Assembly: GCF_003946405.1 (NCBI RefSeq)
Contig: NZ_RHOG01000020.1
Span: 1-45,248, forward strand
Length of the DNA stretch: 45,248 nt
Direction: 5' to 3'
From: Lacticaseibacillus yichunensis
Lineage (GTDB): Bacteria > Bacillota > Bacilli > Lactobacillales > Lactobacillaceae
Positions 1 through 9,177 of this stretch are shown here, one piece after another (position 1 is the first letter of the stretch; every line of letters begins with the position of its first letter). The translations under genes were made by a program, and so were the position numbers. The notes below the pieces were generated by a model, which saw only the letters and a program-made list of their open reading frames with translations, was not told the DNA's origin and made no database searches.

Positions 1-420
1 CTCAAGAACAACTGGAAGACGCTACACAAGGCCAATCCTGACGCCAAGCACCGTCGTTATCGACCTGGGCTGAATGATTATCTGACAGATCAGGAAGTGG
101 TCGATATTGGCACGAACGCCTTCCCAGCCTTAAAAGATGCCTACGAGACCTACATCAATATTCACGATGCACTACTGAACGGCGACACCGTGCGGCTTGA
201 TGAACTGATCAAGCACTACCGCGGGCACGGCGGACCAATGAGTGTCGCGCTCTCCACTCTGCGCAAGAATTTGCGCGGTGTCCTCAATGCAGCCAAGACC
301 ACCTATTCAAACGGACCGATCGAAGGCGTCAACCGCAAGATCAAGGAGCTCAAACGAGCGTGTTATGGTTTCGCCAATCAAGCCCGTATGTTCAAACGAA
401 TCTATCAATTGATTGCCTGA
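1..420 (+). CDS. ISL3-family transposase, C-terminal part (cut by window edge)
   Basis: The frame is open from the first base and ends at the TGA at 418-420, giving 139 residues of the C-terminal end of a transposase. The tail reads GPIEGVNRKIKELKRACYGF followed by aromatic and basic residues, which is the characteristic end of the DDE domain of ISL3-type transposases (the E of the triad lies in the IEGVN stretch). These enzymes cut and rejoin IS ends. Whether the full gene is intact lies outside the window. I could not identify the right terminal inverted repeat with confidence in the bases after the stop. Confidence 0.85.
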   Translation, partial: LKNNWKTLHKANPDAKHRRYRPGLNDYLTDQEVVDIGTNAFPALKDAYETYINIHDALLNGDTVRLDELIKHYRGHGGPMSVALSTLRKNLRGVLNAAKTTYSNGPIEGVNRKIKELKRACYGFANQARMFKRIYQLIA

Positions 421-423
421 CTA

Positions 424-450
424 TCCTCCTCGGTCATACCCCGAGGAGGA
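424..450. repeat. Perfect hairpin just after the transposase
   Basis: A 10-bp perfect inverted repeat (TCCTCCTCGG at 424-433, complement at 441-450) with a 7-nt loop follows the transposase stop by 3 nt. There is no T-run after it, so it is not a standard intrinsic terminator. It may be a 3' stabilising or IS-internal hairpin. Confidence 0.55.
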
Positions 451-536
451 GTCTGCCCAAACCACCTCGGAGGTGCGGTTCTTGGCCTCTGATTTCGCTG
501 CGCAGACTTTTGTGGTCGTCAAATGCTCAAGTGCGG

Positions 537-656
537 AAGCCCGGAAGCCCCGAAGCCCCGAAGCCCGCAAGCCCCGAAGCCCTCTAAGCCCTCTAAGCCC
601 TCTAAGCCCTCTAAGCCCTCTAAGCCCTCTAAGCCCTCTAAGCCCTCTAAGCCCTT
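537..656. repeat. 9-bp minisatellite with degenerate leader repeats
   Basis: Eight perfect tandem copies of TCTAAGCCC run from 583 to 654. They are preceded (about 537-582) by irregular GAAGCCC-type units of 7-9 nt that look like a degenerate form of the same repeat. Both strands are open through the array (PLS repeats on plus, EGL repeats on minus) because the period is a multiple of three. No start, ribosome binding site or domain supports translation. It sits between an IS remnant and the 3' end of the ATPase gene. Confidence 0.9.
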
Positions 657-735
657 AAGATAACAAAAAGCCCCCTCAAAAGAGGAGACCCATAAAAGCT
701 TAAAACATAAAACCAACACCATTTGACAAATTTCC

Positions 736-764
736 AAAAAAAGTCGCGGGCCACGGTCCGCGAC
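736..764 (-). terminator. Intrinsic terminator of the P-type ATPase gene
   Basis: Read on the minus strand, GTCGCGG and CCGCGAC pair around an 8-nt loop and are followed by a run of seven T. It begins 6 nt after the end of the ATPase gene. Confidence 0.85.
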
Positions 765-769
765 GTCAA

Positions 770-3544
770 TCAGTCATTGTTCTTGGCCATCCGGCGCACC
801 AAGTATTTACGCAGCTCTTCGATCAGGAAGATCGGAATCGGGATGATAAAGAGGAAGAGCCAGTCCGCCGCGGTGATGGCGGTCGTGTTGAACAGGGTCT
901 GAACGCCTGGGGTGTACGCGAGAAAGGCGAAGAGGGCGATCTCAAACAGAATGCCGAACCAGATGCGGTGGTTGGAGAAAATGCCAAACCGCATCACGGA
1001 CACAGTCTTTGTCCGGCAATTCAGCGCGTTGGCGATCTGCGAAAAGACGATCGCCCCTAACACGAGGGTCGTCGCGCGGGCATAAACGGTGCCGCTGGCC
1101 GCAAGTGGCACGCTTGGCCAGCCGTTTTGCATGTTGACGAAGAAGTAGGCGCCGGTGGAAATCAAGCTGGCGATCAAGCCATACCAGGCAAAAGCGGTCC
1201 ACAGCACGTGTTTGTTCATCAGATGGGCGGTGCGTTTGCGCGGGGGCTGGTGCATGATGCCGGGTTCCGCTTTTTCCGCGCCAAGCCCCAACGCCGGCAA
1301 CATGTCTGTGCCAAGATCGACAGTCAGAATCTGCATGACGGTCATTGGCAGGGGAATGAGTCCGCGCGAGAACAGGAACAGAATCGATGGGAAGGCCTCT
1401 GGCATATTGGAGGTCAGGATGTACGTGAGAAATTTCTGGATGTTCGCATAGACGGTGCGGCCTTCTTCGATCGCGCTGACGATCGAGGCAAAATTATCAT
1501 CGGTCAGGATCATATCGGCGGCGTCTTTTGCCACATCGGTCCCGGTGACCCCCATGGCGACGCCGATATCCGCTTTTTTCAGCGCAGGGGCATCGTTGAC
1601 GCCATCTCCGGTGGAGGCGACAATCTCGCCATTTTTCTGCAAGGTCGAGACGATCTTGTATTTCTGTTCTGGGGCGACCCGGGCGAAAATGATCTCGCCC
1701 CGCAGCGCCGCTTGCAGCTCATCTTCAGACATTGCGTCGAGCTCGGTGCCGGTCACGACGCGGGCCTTGTCAGAGGTCAGGCCGATCTTCACTGCGATCG
1801 ATTTAGCGGTCAGGGTCGAGTCGCCCGTGACCATGATGATCTTGATGTTGGCGTGGTGGCATTTTTCGATGGCGTCATAGATCTCGGGACGCGGCGGGTC
1901 GGCCATGATGGTCAGGCCAAGAAAGGTCAGGTCTTGTTCGGCGGTCTCGATGGTCAGCGCGTCCACTTGGGCGGCCTGATCCGCGGCGGCTGGAATCTCG
2001 CGGTAGGCGACGGCCAGACTGCGCAGGCCTTGCGCCGCATAATGGCGATTGGCGGCATCGATCGCGCGCCTGTCGTCATCGGTCAGCGGCCGAATTTTGC
2101 CATCATCTGCAATGGTGGTGCACTGGCTCAGCGTGTCACTCAGCGAGCCCTTCGCGCAGATCGACAAGGTGTGGGCGTCATGTTGATGCACAGTGGACAT
2201 CCGCTTGCGTTCGGAGTCAAACGGGAATTCCTTCAGGCGCGGGGCAACCGCGACGGCCGCGGCCACGTCAAAGCCGGCTTTTTGCGCGACGATCACCAGC
2301 GCCGCTTCCGTCGGCGTTCCGAGTATCTTGGGTGTTCCGGCTTCGTCTTGTTCGACGGTGGTGTCGTTGTTCAAGGCCGCGACGGTGATCAATTTATTCA
2401 GATCCGGGTCGTCTCGATAGGTGATGACCTGACCGTCTTTTTTCACCTTGCCATTTGCGACATAGCCCTCGCCTGAAATGGTGAAGGTCTTGTCGCGGGT
2501 CCAGATGTGATTCACCGTCATCTGATTTTGCGTGAGCGTGCCAGTCTTATCGGAGCAGATCACTGTGGTCTCGCCAAGGGTCTCAACCGAATTGAGCTCC
2601 TTGACCAAGGCGTGTTTCTTCGCCATGCGCTGCACGCCTTGGGCCAGGCTAAGTGTGACCGTGGGCAACAGGCCTTCCGGAATGAAGGCGACGATCATGC
2701 CCAGCGCAAAAATGAAGGCTTTGGCCGCGGGATAGTGGACAAAGAAGATCGCGGCGATGAAAAAGGCGAGGCCGATGCCGATCGCGATCAGCGAGATCTG
2801 CTTGGTCAGCCGGTTAAGCTCACGCTGCAGGGGACTGGCAGATTTGGTCTGTTGCTGGGTGAGGCTGGCAATCTGGCCAAACTCGGTGTTCATGCCGGTG
2901 GCGATCGCGACGGCTTTCGCGGTGCCTGCGCCGATGCTGGTACCGGCATAGACTAGATTTGACTCGGCAAACTCGCCTTCGCCTGGATCGTATTTCACAA
3001 ATTTTGATTCAGGCACCGATTCGCCAGTCAAGGCACTTTGGTCGACTTGGACCGAGGTCGCCTCAAGCAAACGGGCATCGACTGGAATCGCGTTGCCGGC
3101 CTGCAGTTCAAAGACGTCTCCGGGCACGATCTGGGTCGCATCGACTTGTTGGAGTTGGCCGTCGCGGTAGACTTGGGTGTAAGTCGGCAGCATCGCCATC
3201 AGCGAATCCGTGGCTTTTTTTGCTTGGAACTCCTGCCAAAAACTGAAACAGCCATTGATGATATTGACGAGCCAAATGGCGATGCCGAGTTCCGGTGTGC
3301 CAGTCAACATCGCGATGAGCCCAGAGACCCACAACAGAATCGCCATGAGACTGATGAAGTTCTTGAGAAAAATTTTCAATTGAGACTGTTGCTTTGCGCG
3401 GGTGATGCGATTGGGGCCATATTGGGTCAGGCGGGCCGTTGCCTCTGCAGACGACAGGCCCTCGACGCGACTTTTCAGCGTCTCAAGCACGTCTTCATTT
3501 GACGCGGCGGCAAAGCGCTCACGTTTTTGATCGGATGCAGCCAT
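770..3544 (-). CDS. Cation-transporting P-type ATPase (P2 family)
   Basis: A 924-residue membrane pump that couples ATP hydrolysis to cation movement. Visible motifs are an N-terminal cation-ATPase domain, TGES in the actuator domain, the phosphorylation motif DKTGTLT with Asp332, a VTGD motif, GDGVNDAP in the hinge, and about ten membrane helices. Membrane helix 4 carries FIPEGLLPTVTLSLA, and helices 5-6 carry NMPEAFPS and DLGTDMLPALGLG. These resemble the Na/K-ATPase-like (P2C) and prokaryotic Ca2+/Na+ pumps more than heavy-metal pumps, but the ion cannot be fixed. I place the start at the ATG at 3544 rather than 54 nt upstream, because AGGAAGG lies 11 nt before it. It is monocistronic, with its own terminator. 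Confidence 0.93.
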   Translation of the reverse strand: MAASDQKRERFAAASNEDVLETLKSRVEGLSSAEATARLTQYGPNRITRAKQQSQLKIFLKNFISLMAILLWVSGLIAMLTGTPELGIAIWLVNIINGCFSFWQEFQAKKATDSLMAMLPTYTQVYRDGQLQQVDATQIVPGDVFELQAGNAIPVDARLLEATSVQVDQSALTGESVPESKFVKYDPGEGEFAESNLVYAGTSIGAGTAKAVAIATGMNTEFGQIASLTQQQTKSASPLQRELNRLTKQISLIAIGIGLAFFIAAIFFVHYPAAKAFIFALGMIVAFIPEGLLPTVTLSLAQGVQRMAKKHALVKELNSVETLGETTVICSDKTGTLTQNQMTVNHIWTRDKTFTISGEGYVANGKVKKDGQVITYRDDPDLNKLITVAALNNDTTVEQDEAGTPKILGTPTEAALVIVAQKAGFDVAAAVAVAPRLKEFPFDSERKRMSTVHQHDAHTLSICAKGSLSDTLSQCTTIADDGKIRPLTDDDRRAIDAANRHYAAQGLRSLAVAYREIPAAADQAAQVDALTIETAEQDLTFLGLTIMADPPRPEIYDAIEKCHHANIKIIMVTGDSTLTAKSIAVKIGLTSDKARVVTGTELDAMSEDELQAALRGEIIFARVAPEQKYKIVSTLQKNGEIVASTGDGVNDAPALKKADIGVAMGVTGTDVAKDAADMILTDDNFASIVSAIEEGRTVYANIQKFLTYILTSNMPEAFPSILFLFSRGLIPLPMTVMQILTVDLGTDMLPALGLGAEKAEPGIMHQPPRKRTAHLMNKHVLWTAFAWYGLIASLISTGAYFFVNMQNGWPSVPLAASGTVYARATTLVLGAIVFSQIANALNCRTKTVSVMRFGIFSNHRIWFGILFEIALFAFLAYTPGVQTLFNTTAITAADWLFLFIIPIPIFLIEELRKYLVRRMAKNND

Positions 3545-3702
3545 ATTCTGATGTTCCTTCCTATAATTAAGAGGGCGGCAGTTGGTCGCTTCACCCATAT
3601 TCTAACGCTTTGCTAGACGCTGAGACCATTTTCGGCTGCTTTGATGGGAAAAAGCCGGAAGTTCTCGCTGGCGTCTCATAACAATATTTGTTAAATAAAA
3701 AA

Positions 3703-3925
3703 GGAAGTGGGACAAATGTCGTTTTTGGGTCCGACAGGTAAGTGTTCCAAGCGCCAGGTCCGAACTTTGAACCAGGCGATTGGATATGAGCCCGTTAGAC
3801 GCCTGCGTCTTACAGGCTCAATTGCGTAGCTCCTTAGCTGCTCGGGCCCCGGACATTTGGCCCACGACACTGCTGTAACATTAGTGCACCAAAAAGGACC
3901 CGGGACAAAACTTTTGCTTTGTCCT
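3703..3925 (+). repeat. Intergenic structured repeat family R, copy 1 (with 47-nt insertion)
   Basis: Copy 1 of a repeat also found at 30390 and 34258 in the same orientation. It starts GGAAGTGGGACAAATG and contains the pairing arms GTGGGACAAATG/CATTTGGCCCAC and GGGTCCGA/TCGGGCCC (one G-U). A smaller CACT/AGTG hairpin follows. Unlike the other copies it carries 47 extra nt at 3785-3831, which form their own hairpin (TGAGCC/GGCTCA with an inner AGACGC/GCGTCT). The terminal terminator-like hairpin is decayed here: GGACAAA/TTTGTCC remains, without a T-run. It fills the spacer between two minus-strand genes; no gene lies at 3545-3982. Confidence 0.85.
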
Positions 3926-3982
3926 AGGCCACGATGTTTTGACGAATAAGCGGACGTGGAAGTCTCGTGACGCGACCCGCCG

Positions 3983-5413
3983 TTAATTTTCGTGAATCAG
4001 ATCCCGCAGCTCGCCGATGAGGTCATTTGGGTGGCGCGTGGCGCGGGCGACTGTTTTGATGTTGAGCAGGTCCATCACAGTCAGGTTATGCGAGATCGAA
4101 TTTTTGCCGTAAGAGCCCGTGCCCAGGGTGAGCGATGGGGTGAGCTTGTTGAAAAGCCCACCGATGCCGCCAAGACTGGCAGGCGTGTTGACGAGGATCC
4201 GGCAAGCGGGCATGGCTTCACCAAAGGCCGAAATCACGTCGTCGCTGGTGGTGTGCACGGCGGCAGTGTGGCCGAGTCCACCATGATCAAGCAGCGCGCG
4301 GCAAAGGGAAAAGGCGGATGCCTGGTCTGGCGCGACATAGCAGGCTAAAACTGGGCAGAGTTTTTCCCCGGATAGCGGGAAGTTGACGCCAATGCCATCG
4401 AGCTTTGCAATCAGCAGCTTGGTTCCCTTGGGGACGTGGAGACCGGCGGCGCGGGCGATCTTCTCCGCAGATTGGCCGGCGATCGGCCCGCGGACTGTGT
4501 GCCGCTGGGGATCGATGACCGCCTCACTGAGTTTGGCAACGTCTTGATCCGGCACAAAATAGGCGCCGCGCGCTTGAAACGCTGCTTTCACGCGGGGATA
4601 GATGCTGCGGTCAACGACGATGCTGTTTTCGCTGGCGCAGATCATGCTGTTGTCAAAAGATTTGCTGAGGACGATGTCGGTGGCTGCGGCGTCGATATCG
4701 GCCGAGGCCTCGATGTAAGCCGGCGCATTGCCAGGCCCAACCCCGAGCGCGGGCTTGCCGGTGGAATAGGCAGCCTTCACCATGCCGGGGCCCCCGGTGG
4801 CCAGTACCAGCGCGATCTGCGGGTCGTTCATCAACGTATTGGTGGCCTCGATGCTCGGAGTATGAATGTACTGAATCAGACCGGCCGGCGCCCCGGCTTT
4901 TTCAGCGGCCGTCTCAAGCAGGCGGCAGGTCGCAACGCCGCATTGTTGCGCCTGGGGATGCAAGCCAAAAATGATTGCGTTGCGTGTCTTCAATGACAGT
5001 AATGCTTTGAAGATCACCGTCGAGGTTGGGTTCGTGACTGGTGTGACGCCAGCGATAATGCCAAGCGGCTCGGCGTAGCGGGTCAATCCATTGGCCGGGT
5101 CATCATCGATCAGGCCAACTGTGCGGGTGTCTTTGATGTTGTTCCAAATGTATTGGCTGGCGTAGATATTCTTGATTGCCTTATCTTCGGCGACGCCCCG
5201 GCCGGTTTCCTTCCAGGCCAAAAATGCGAGGTCCTTTGCATGATTGATCGCTGTTTTGACGACGGCTTCGCAAACGGCGTCGACTTGCGCCTGGGTGAAC
5301 TGCTGATAGGCGTTGAAGGCAACTTGTGCTTGGCGGACGAGAGACTCGATCTCAAGTTTGGGCTCGGGTTTTGCATTGGATTGCGGTTTTAACTGTGTAA
5401 CTGTTGTTGCCAT
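3983..5413 (-). CDS. Acetaldehyde dehydrogenase (CoA-acylating), stand-alone
   Basis: A 476-residue aldehyde dehydrogenase of the CoA-acylating type, interconverting acetaldehyde plus CoA plus NAD+ and acetyl-CoA plus NADH. The catalytic cysteine is Cys259 (SMICASENS), and the VTPVTNPTST and GVGPGNAPAYIE motifs match the N-terminal half of AdhE and EutE-like enzymes. The iron alcohol dehydrogenase half of AdhE is absent: the frame ends normally, with no remnant downstream. The ATG at 5413 has AAGGAG 10 nt before it and matches the family N-terminus, so it is preferred to an upstream in-frame start at 5506. There is no microcompartment gene nearby. The likely role is acetyl-CoA/ethanol redox balance, by inference. 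Confidence 0.92.
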   Translation of the reverse strand: MATTVTQLKPQSNAKPEPKLEIESLVRQAQVAFNAYQQFTQAQVDAVCEAVVKTAINHAKDLAFLAWKETGRGVAEDKAIKNIYASQYIWNNIKDTRTVGLIDDDPANGLTRYAEPLGIIAGVTPVTNPTSTVIFKALLSLKTRNAIIFGLHPQAQQCGVATCRLLETAAEKAGAPAGLIQYIHTPSIEATNTLMNDPQIALVLATGGPGMVKAAYSTGKPALGVGPGNAPAYIEASADIDAAATDIVLSKSFDNSMICASENSIVVDRSIYPRVKAAFQARGAYFVPDQDVAKLSEAVIDPQRHTVRGPIAGQSAEKIARAAGLHVPKGTKLLIAKLDGIGVNFPLSGEKLCPVLACYVAPDQASAFSLCRALLDHGGLGHTAAVHTTSDDVISAFGEAMPACRILVNTPASLGGIGGLFNKLTPSLTLGTGSYGKNSISHNLTVMDLLNIKTVARATRHPNDLIGELRDLIHEN

Positions 5414-5690
5414 GATCTGCCATCTCCTTGGTTGTTCATCCTTATCGTAGCGAGCCAACAGCCACTTGTAAACACCATGAAAACGTGCTGTAACAGGTAT
5501 ACACATGACTTTTCAAGCCGTGACAGTTGGACTGAGAAACGCCGAGTCACCGGGAAGTCTGAAAAAGTATTCACGAACTTTTGCAATAAATGGCGGCGAT
5601 TTCATTTTTTCTGTATTGAGACAGAAGTTTTTTTCAGTGGTGACAGTCGGCGAGGGAGTGAGGTGGCGGTTTGGCAATTGATGCGCGCGC
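5414..5690. other. Gene-free divergent spacer (left part)
   Basis: No gene is visible between the dehydrogenase start and the structured repeat at 5700. A hairpin TTCTGT/ACAGAA (5609-5626) followed by seven T looks like a plus-strand terminator, but no plus-strand gene precedes it. Two short direct repeats GTGACAGTYGG lie near 5520 and 5640. The promoter of the minus-strand dehydrogenase must lie here; I see no convincing consensus. Confidence 0.4.
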
Positions 5691-5699
5691 CTGCCTGCC

Positions 5700-5846
5700 C
5701 ATCCCGCGGGCCTCCGCACCCTTCAGTTGGGCTTCGGCCCGCATGACGGGGACATCTAACTGTCTCGTGCACTTGATGGCTGAGTGCGCCATCAAGCACC
5801 CGAGCCAAGTTAGTTGCCCCGTCATCCCGCGGGCCTCCGCACCCTT
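5700..5846 (+). repeat. Structured intergenic repeat family S, site A (one unit)
   Basis: A 24-nt direct repeat (5700-5723 and 5823-5846, beginning CATCCCGCGGGCC) brackets one unit with a period of 123 nt. Inside, ATGACGGGG pairs with CCCCGTCAT. Then come CTAACT/AGTTAG, CTCG/CGAG and TTGATGGC/GCCATCAA, with the apical loop TGAGTGC. The upstream flank can also form GCGGGCC/GGCCCGC. The same architecture with different stem sequences occurs at 13777-13988 and 38687-38968. It lies upstream of the cdaA -10, so it is probably not part of the cdaA transcript. Confidence 0.85.
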
Positions 5847-5878
5847 TCTCAGACCCGCGCGCCCCCGCCCCTTGCTCG

Positions 5879-5887
5879 TGGTATAAT
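5879..5887 (+). promoter_or_regulatory. Extended -10 promoter of cdaA-cdaR-glmM
   Basis: TGGTATAAT is a perfect TATAAT with the extended TGn motif, 31 nt before the cdaA start. No good -35 is seen, which is usual for extended -10 promoters. Confidence 0.65.
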
Positions 5888-5917
5888 TAATTGCAAATCG
5901 GAAATGGAGGAGTTGAC

Positions 5918-6760
5918 ATGCAGACTTTTTTGTCTGGCTTGTTGCGCTGGTCCACGGTGGCCAACACGATCGATATCCTCGTGGTATGGTTTCTCGCTTA
6001 TCGGTTGATCATGCTGGTGCGCGGGACGAAAGCGGTCCAGTTGTTCAAGGGCGTCTTTGTCGTTGCGGCGATCAAGATTGTTTCCTGGTATCTGCAACTG
6101 CGGACGCTGGGCTGGATCACGGATCTGATCATCACGTGGTCGGTGCCGGTCTTGGTCATCATTTTTCAACCGGAGATCCGGCGCGGGCTTGAGCATCTCG
6201 GCCGCGGCTCGATCATGCCATGGAACAAGCCTAATGAGCACGAGATCGAAGTGCGCCTCGTCAAGGAGTTGGACAAGGCGATTCAATATATGAGCCGACG
6301 TCGAATCGGTGCCTTGATCACCATTCAGCAAAAGACTGGGCTTGAGGATTACATCGAAACAGGGATTCCAATCGATGCCGATGTGTCTGGGGAGCTGTTG
6401 ATCAACATCTTCATTCCCAACACCCCGTTGCACGATGGGGCGGTGATCATTCGGGATAATCGCATCGCAGTCGCAGCCGCCTATTTACCGCTGTCGGAAA
6501 GCAATCTGATTCCCAAAGAGCTTGGAACCCGGCATCGCGCCGCGGTCGGGATAAGTGAGGTGACCGACGCTTTGACAATCGTGATCTCAGAGGAGACCGG
6601 CGGCGTGACAATCACGACGAACAATAATTTGATTCGTGATCTGACGCGTGAAGATTATCTCAAGCTTTTGACTGCCCAATTGGTGCCTGCGGATGAAGCA
6701 AAGCAGAGCCGCTTTGCGGAAATTTTCGCCGGCCTCACGCATAAAGGGGGGTCGAAGTGA
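5918..6760 (+). CDS. cdaA: Diadenylate cyclase CdaA
   Basis: A 280-residue membrane enzyme that makes the second messenger c-di-AMP from two ATP. Three hydrophobic helices fill roughly residues 10-80. The DAC domain follows, with the catalytic Asp173-Gly-Ala (HDGAVII) and Arg205-His-Arg (GTRHRAAVG) motifs. The ATG at 5918 has GGAGGAG 5 nt before it and gives the family N-terminus; an in-frame TTG at 5891 lies over the promoter and is rejected. The stop overlaps the start of cdaR. This is the conserved cdaA-cdaR-glmM arrangement that ties c-di-AMP to cell-wall precursor synthesis. Confidence 0.97.
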   Translation: MQTFLSGLLRWSTVANTIDILVVWFLAYRLIMLVRGTKAVQLFKGVFVVAAIKIVSWYLQLRTLGWITDLIITWSVPVLVIIFQPEIRRGLEHLGRGSIMPWNKPNEHEIEVRLVKELDKAIQYMSRRRIGALITIQQKTGLEDYIETGIPIDADVSGELLINIFIPNTPLHDGAVIIRDNRIAVAAAYLPLSESNLIPKELGTRHRAAVGISEVTDALTIVISEETGGVTITTNNNLIRDLTREDYLKLLTAQLVPADEAKQSRFAEIFAGLTHKGGSK

Positions 6761-7791
6761 TGCATTTTGATAAATTATGGGAAAGCAAATGGTTTTACCG
6801 CATCTTGGCGTTGCTTTTGGCGATCGGGTTATTTGCCTATGTCAATGCGGAAAATCTGAACAACACGCGGCAAAACCGCACCAACAACACAGCCATCACC
6901 GCCACGACCACCCGCACGTTGAAAGTCCCGCTTCAGCTGAACGCCAACACGGATAAGTATTTCATCACCGGGTATCCTGACAAGGTATCAGTTACGCTGT
7001 CAGGCAGTGCCAGCCTGGTCACGGTGACGGCCAACACGATGAATTTTCGCGTGATCGCGGAACTCGGTGGCCTTGGCGTTGGGACGCACACGGTGAAGCT
7101 CAAGGAAGACGGGCTGAACAAGGATCTGACCTACTCGATCAAACCGGAAACGGTGAAGATCAAGATTCAGGATCGCAAATCGCTGCAACTGCCGATTCAG
7201 GTCAAGTACAACAAGGACAGTCTCGCCCCGGATTATGAAGCGGGGACCCCGAGCCTGTCCACTGTCACAGCCGAGGCGACCGGCGGCAAGGGCGAGATCG
7301 ACCGGATCTATCAAGTCGTCGCGAACATTGTGATGGCGCGCAACACGAAGGCCGATGTGTCGCAGCAAGTCTTGCTTCAGGCGCTGGATGAAAAAGGCAA
7401 CACCGTCAATGTTGTGCTGTCGCCGGAAACGGTGACGGTGAAGTTGCCTGTCTCGCTGCCGAGCAAAAAAGTCCCAGTGACGCTGAAGCAGACAGGGACC
7501 GTTAACGACTCGCTCGTCTACGCGCTGACGACTAGCACCAAAAACGTGACGGTTTACGGTGCCAATGCCGTCCTCAACAAGATCGACTCGCTTGAAGTGC
7601 CAGTCGATGTTTCCGGAATCACCGAAAATACCACCAAAACGCTCGACTTGAGTGGGGTGGATACGAAGCTCAATAAAGTGTCGCCTGCGTCGCTCAAGGT
7701 GACGATCAGCGTCGCCAAGTCGGCTGCCAGCTCGAGTTCAAGCTCAAGCGCCGAGCGCGCCAGCAGTAGCTCCTCCTCCGATAATGACTGA
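6760..7791 (+). CDS. cdaR: CdaA regulatory protein CdaR (YbbR-domain)
   Basis: A 343-residue protein with one N-terminal membrane helix (about residues 12-29) and an extracellular part made of several YbbR repeats. In the family it binds CdaA and modulates its activity. The start ATG at 6760 overlaps the cdaA stop (GTGATG), with AAAGGGGGG before it. An alternative GTG lies one codon upstream. The C-terminus is a low-complexity Ser-rich tail (two Ser runs around an AERA segment) ending in acidic residues, probably disordered. It lies 24 nt upstream of glmM in one operon. Confidence 0.95.
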   Translation: MHFDKLWESKWFYRILALLLAIGLFAYVNAENLNNTRQNRTNNTAITATTTRTLKVPLQLNANTDKYFITGYPDKVSVTLSGSASLVTVTANTMNFRVIAELGGLGVGTHTVKLKEDGLNKDLTYSIKPETVKIKIQDRKSLQLPIQVKYNKDSLAPDYEAGTPSLSTVTAEATGGKGEIDRIYQVVANIVMARNTKADVSQQVLLQALDEKGNTVNVVLSPETVTVKLPVSLPSKKVPVTLKQTGTVNDSLVYALTTSTKNVTVYGANAVLNKIDSLEVPVDVSGITENTTKTLDLSGVDTKLNKVSPASLKVTISVAKSAASSSSSSSAERASSSSSSDND

Positions 7792-7815
7792 GAAAAATGA
7801 AATGAGGCAAAGATC

Positions 7816-9177
7816 ATGACAAAGTATTTTGGAACCGATGGTGTGCGCGGAATCGCGAATAAGGAATTGAGCCCGGAAATGGCTTTTCGCCTGGGCCGCT
7901 GCGGTGGGTATGTTCTGACCCAGCACACACAGGATCCAAATAAGCGCCCATTAGTCCTTGTCGCGCGGGATACCCGTGCGTCCGGCCAGATGTTAGCCGA
8001 TGCGCTGATCTCCGGCCTGCTGTCGGTCGGCATCGAGGTATTGTCGCTTGGGGTGATCACGACCCCGGCCGTGGCCTATTTGATCAAGGTGCAAAGTGCC
8101 GATGCCGGCATTCAGATCTCTGCATCCCATAATCCGGCTGCCGACAACGGCATCAAGTTTTTCGGCCCGGATGGCTATAAGCTGTCTGATGAGACCGAAG
8201 AGGAAATTGAAGCGTTGCTGGACGCGCCGGAAGACACGCTCCCACGGCCAGCTGCAGAAGGCCTTGGCACCGTTTCGGAGTATCCGGAGGGGTCGCTGAA
8301 ATACCTCCAGTTTTTGGAACAGACCATCAGCGATGATCTGTCAGGTATCCATGTGGCCGTCGATGCGGCAAACGGCGCGACCAGTGGCCTTGTCTCCCGC
8401 CTGTTTGCGGATGTTGAGACAAATTTTGACACCATGGCGACGCATCCGGATGGGCTGAACATCAACAAGAACGTTGGCTCGACGCATCCTGAGGCGCTTG
8501 CCAAACTGGTGGTGGACAAAGGCGCACAAGCTGGGTTGGCATTTGACGGCGATGGTGATCGCTGCATCGCGGTCGACGAGCTGGGCCAGATCGTTGATGG
8601 CGACAAGATCATGTATATCATCGCCGCGGACATGAAGCGCCAGGGCCGGCTCAAGCAGGATACGATCGTGACGACCGTAATGAGCAATCTCGGCTTGTAC
8701 AAGGCCATGTCAGCGGCAGAAATGAAGTCCGTCCAGACCGCAGTCGGTGACCGTCACGTCTCCGATGAGATGCGCGCGCACGGCTACAATATCGGCGGCG
8801 AGCAGTCCGGCCATGTGATCTTGTTTGATTATCACAACACGGGCGATGGCATGCTGACAGGGCTTCAATTGCTAGCCATCATGAAGCGGACGGGTAAAAA
8901 ATTGTCCGAGCTTGCGGCGCCGGTGCAGACCTACCCGCAAAAGTTGGTCAATGTTCCGGTGTCTGACAAAAACAATTGGCAGGCTTACCCCGCGATTCAA
9001 GACGCCATCGACGCCGTTGAAGCGGAGATGGGTGATGACGGGCGCGTTCTCGTGCGCCCAAGCGGGACCGAACCGTTGTTGCGCGTGATGGCCGAGGCGA
9101 AAACTGAGCCGCTGGTCAATACTTACGTGGATCGCATTGTGGCCGTTGTCGAGGAGCAGATGGGCGCAGCAGAATAA
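7816..9177 (+). CDS. glmM: Phosphoglucosamine mutase GlmM
   Basis: A 453-residue alpha-D-phosphohexomutase that converts glucosamine-6-phosphate to glucosamine-1-phosphate on the way to UDP-GlcNAc. The active phosphoserine motif SASHNP (Ser104), the metal loop DGDGDR and the C-terminal phosphate-binding RPSGTEP are all present. Length is normal for the family. It is the last gene of the cdaA-cdaR-glmM operon. CdaA and GlmM are reported to interact in other Firmicutes. Confidence 0.97.
   Translation: MTKYFGTDGVRGIANKELSPEMAFRLGRCGGYVLTQHTQDPNKRPLVLVARDTRASGQMLADALISGLLSVGIEVLSLGVITTPAVAYLIKVQSADAGIQISASHNPAADNGIKFFGPDGYKLSDETEEEIEALLDAPEDTLPRPAAEGLGTVSEYPEGSLKYLQFLEQTISDDLSGIHVAVDAANGATSGLVSRLFADVETNFDTMATHPDGLNINKNVGSTHPEALAKLVVDKGAQAGLAFDGDGDRCIAVDELGQIVDGDKIMYIIAADMKRQGRLKQDTIVTTVMSNLGLYKAMSAAEMKSVQTAVGDRHVSDEMRAHGYNIGGEQSGHVILFDYHNTGDGMLTGLQLLAIMKRTGKKLSELAAPVQTYPQKLVNVPVSDKNNWQAYPAIQDAIDAVEAEMGDDGRVLVRPSGTEPLLRVMAEAKTEPLVNTYVDRIVAVVEEQMGAAE

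Noticed and set aside
413-737. Proline/leucine/serine and glutamate/glycine/leucine repeat proteins over the minisatellite
   Set aside because: The frames are open only because the repeat period is nine; there is no ribosome binding site or domain.
1127-2476. Open frame of 449 codons on the plus strand opposite the P-type ATPase
   Set aside because: Gly/Asp-rich shadow of the ATPase gene without domains or a ribosome binding site.
5455-5500. cre or Rex site before the acetaldehyde dehydrogenase
   Set aside because: The best cre alignment has three mismatches and no Rex palindrome is present.
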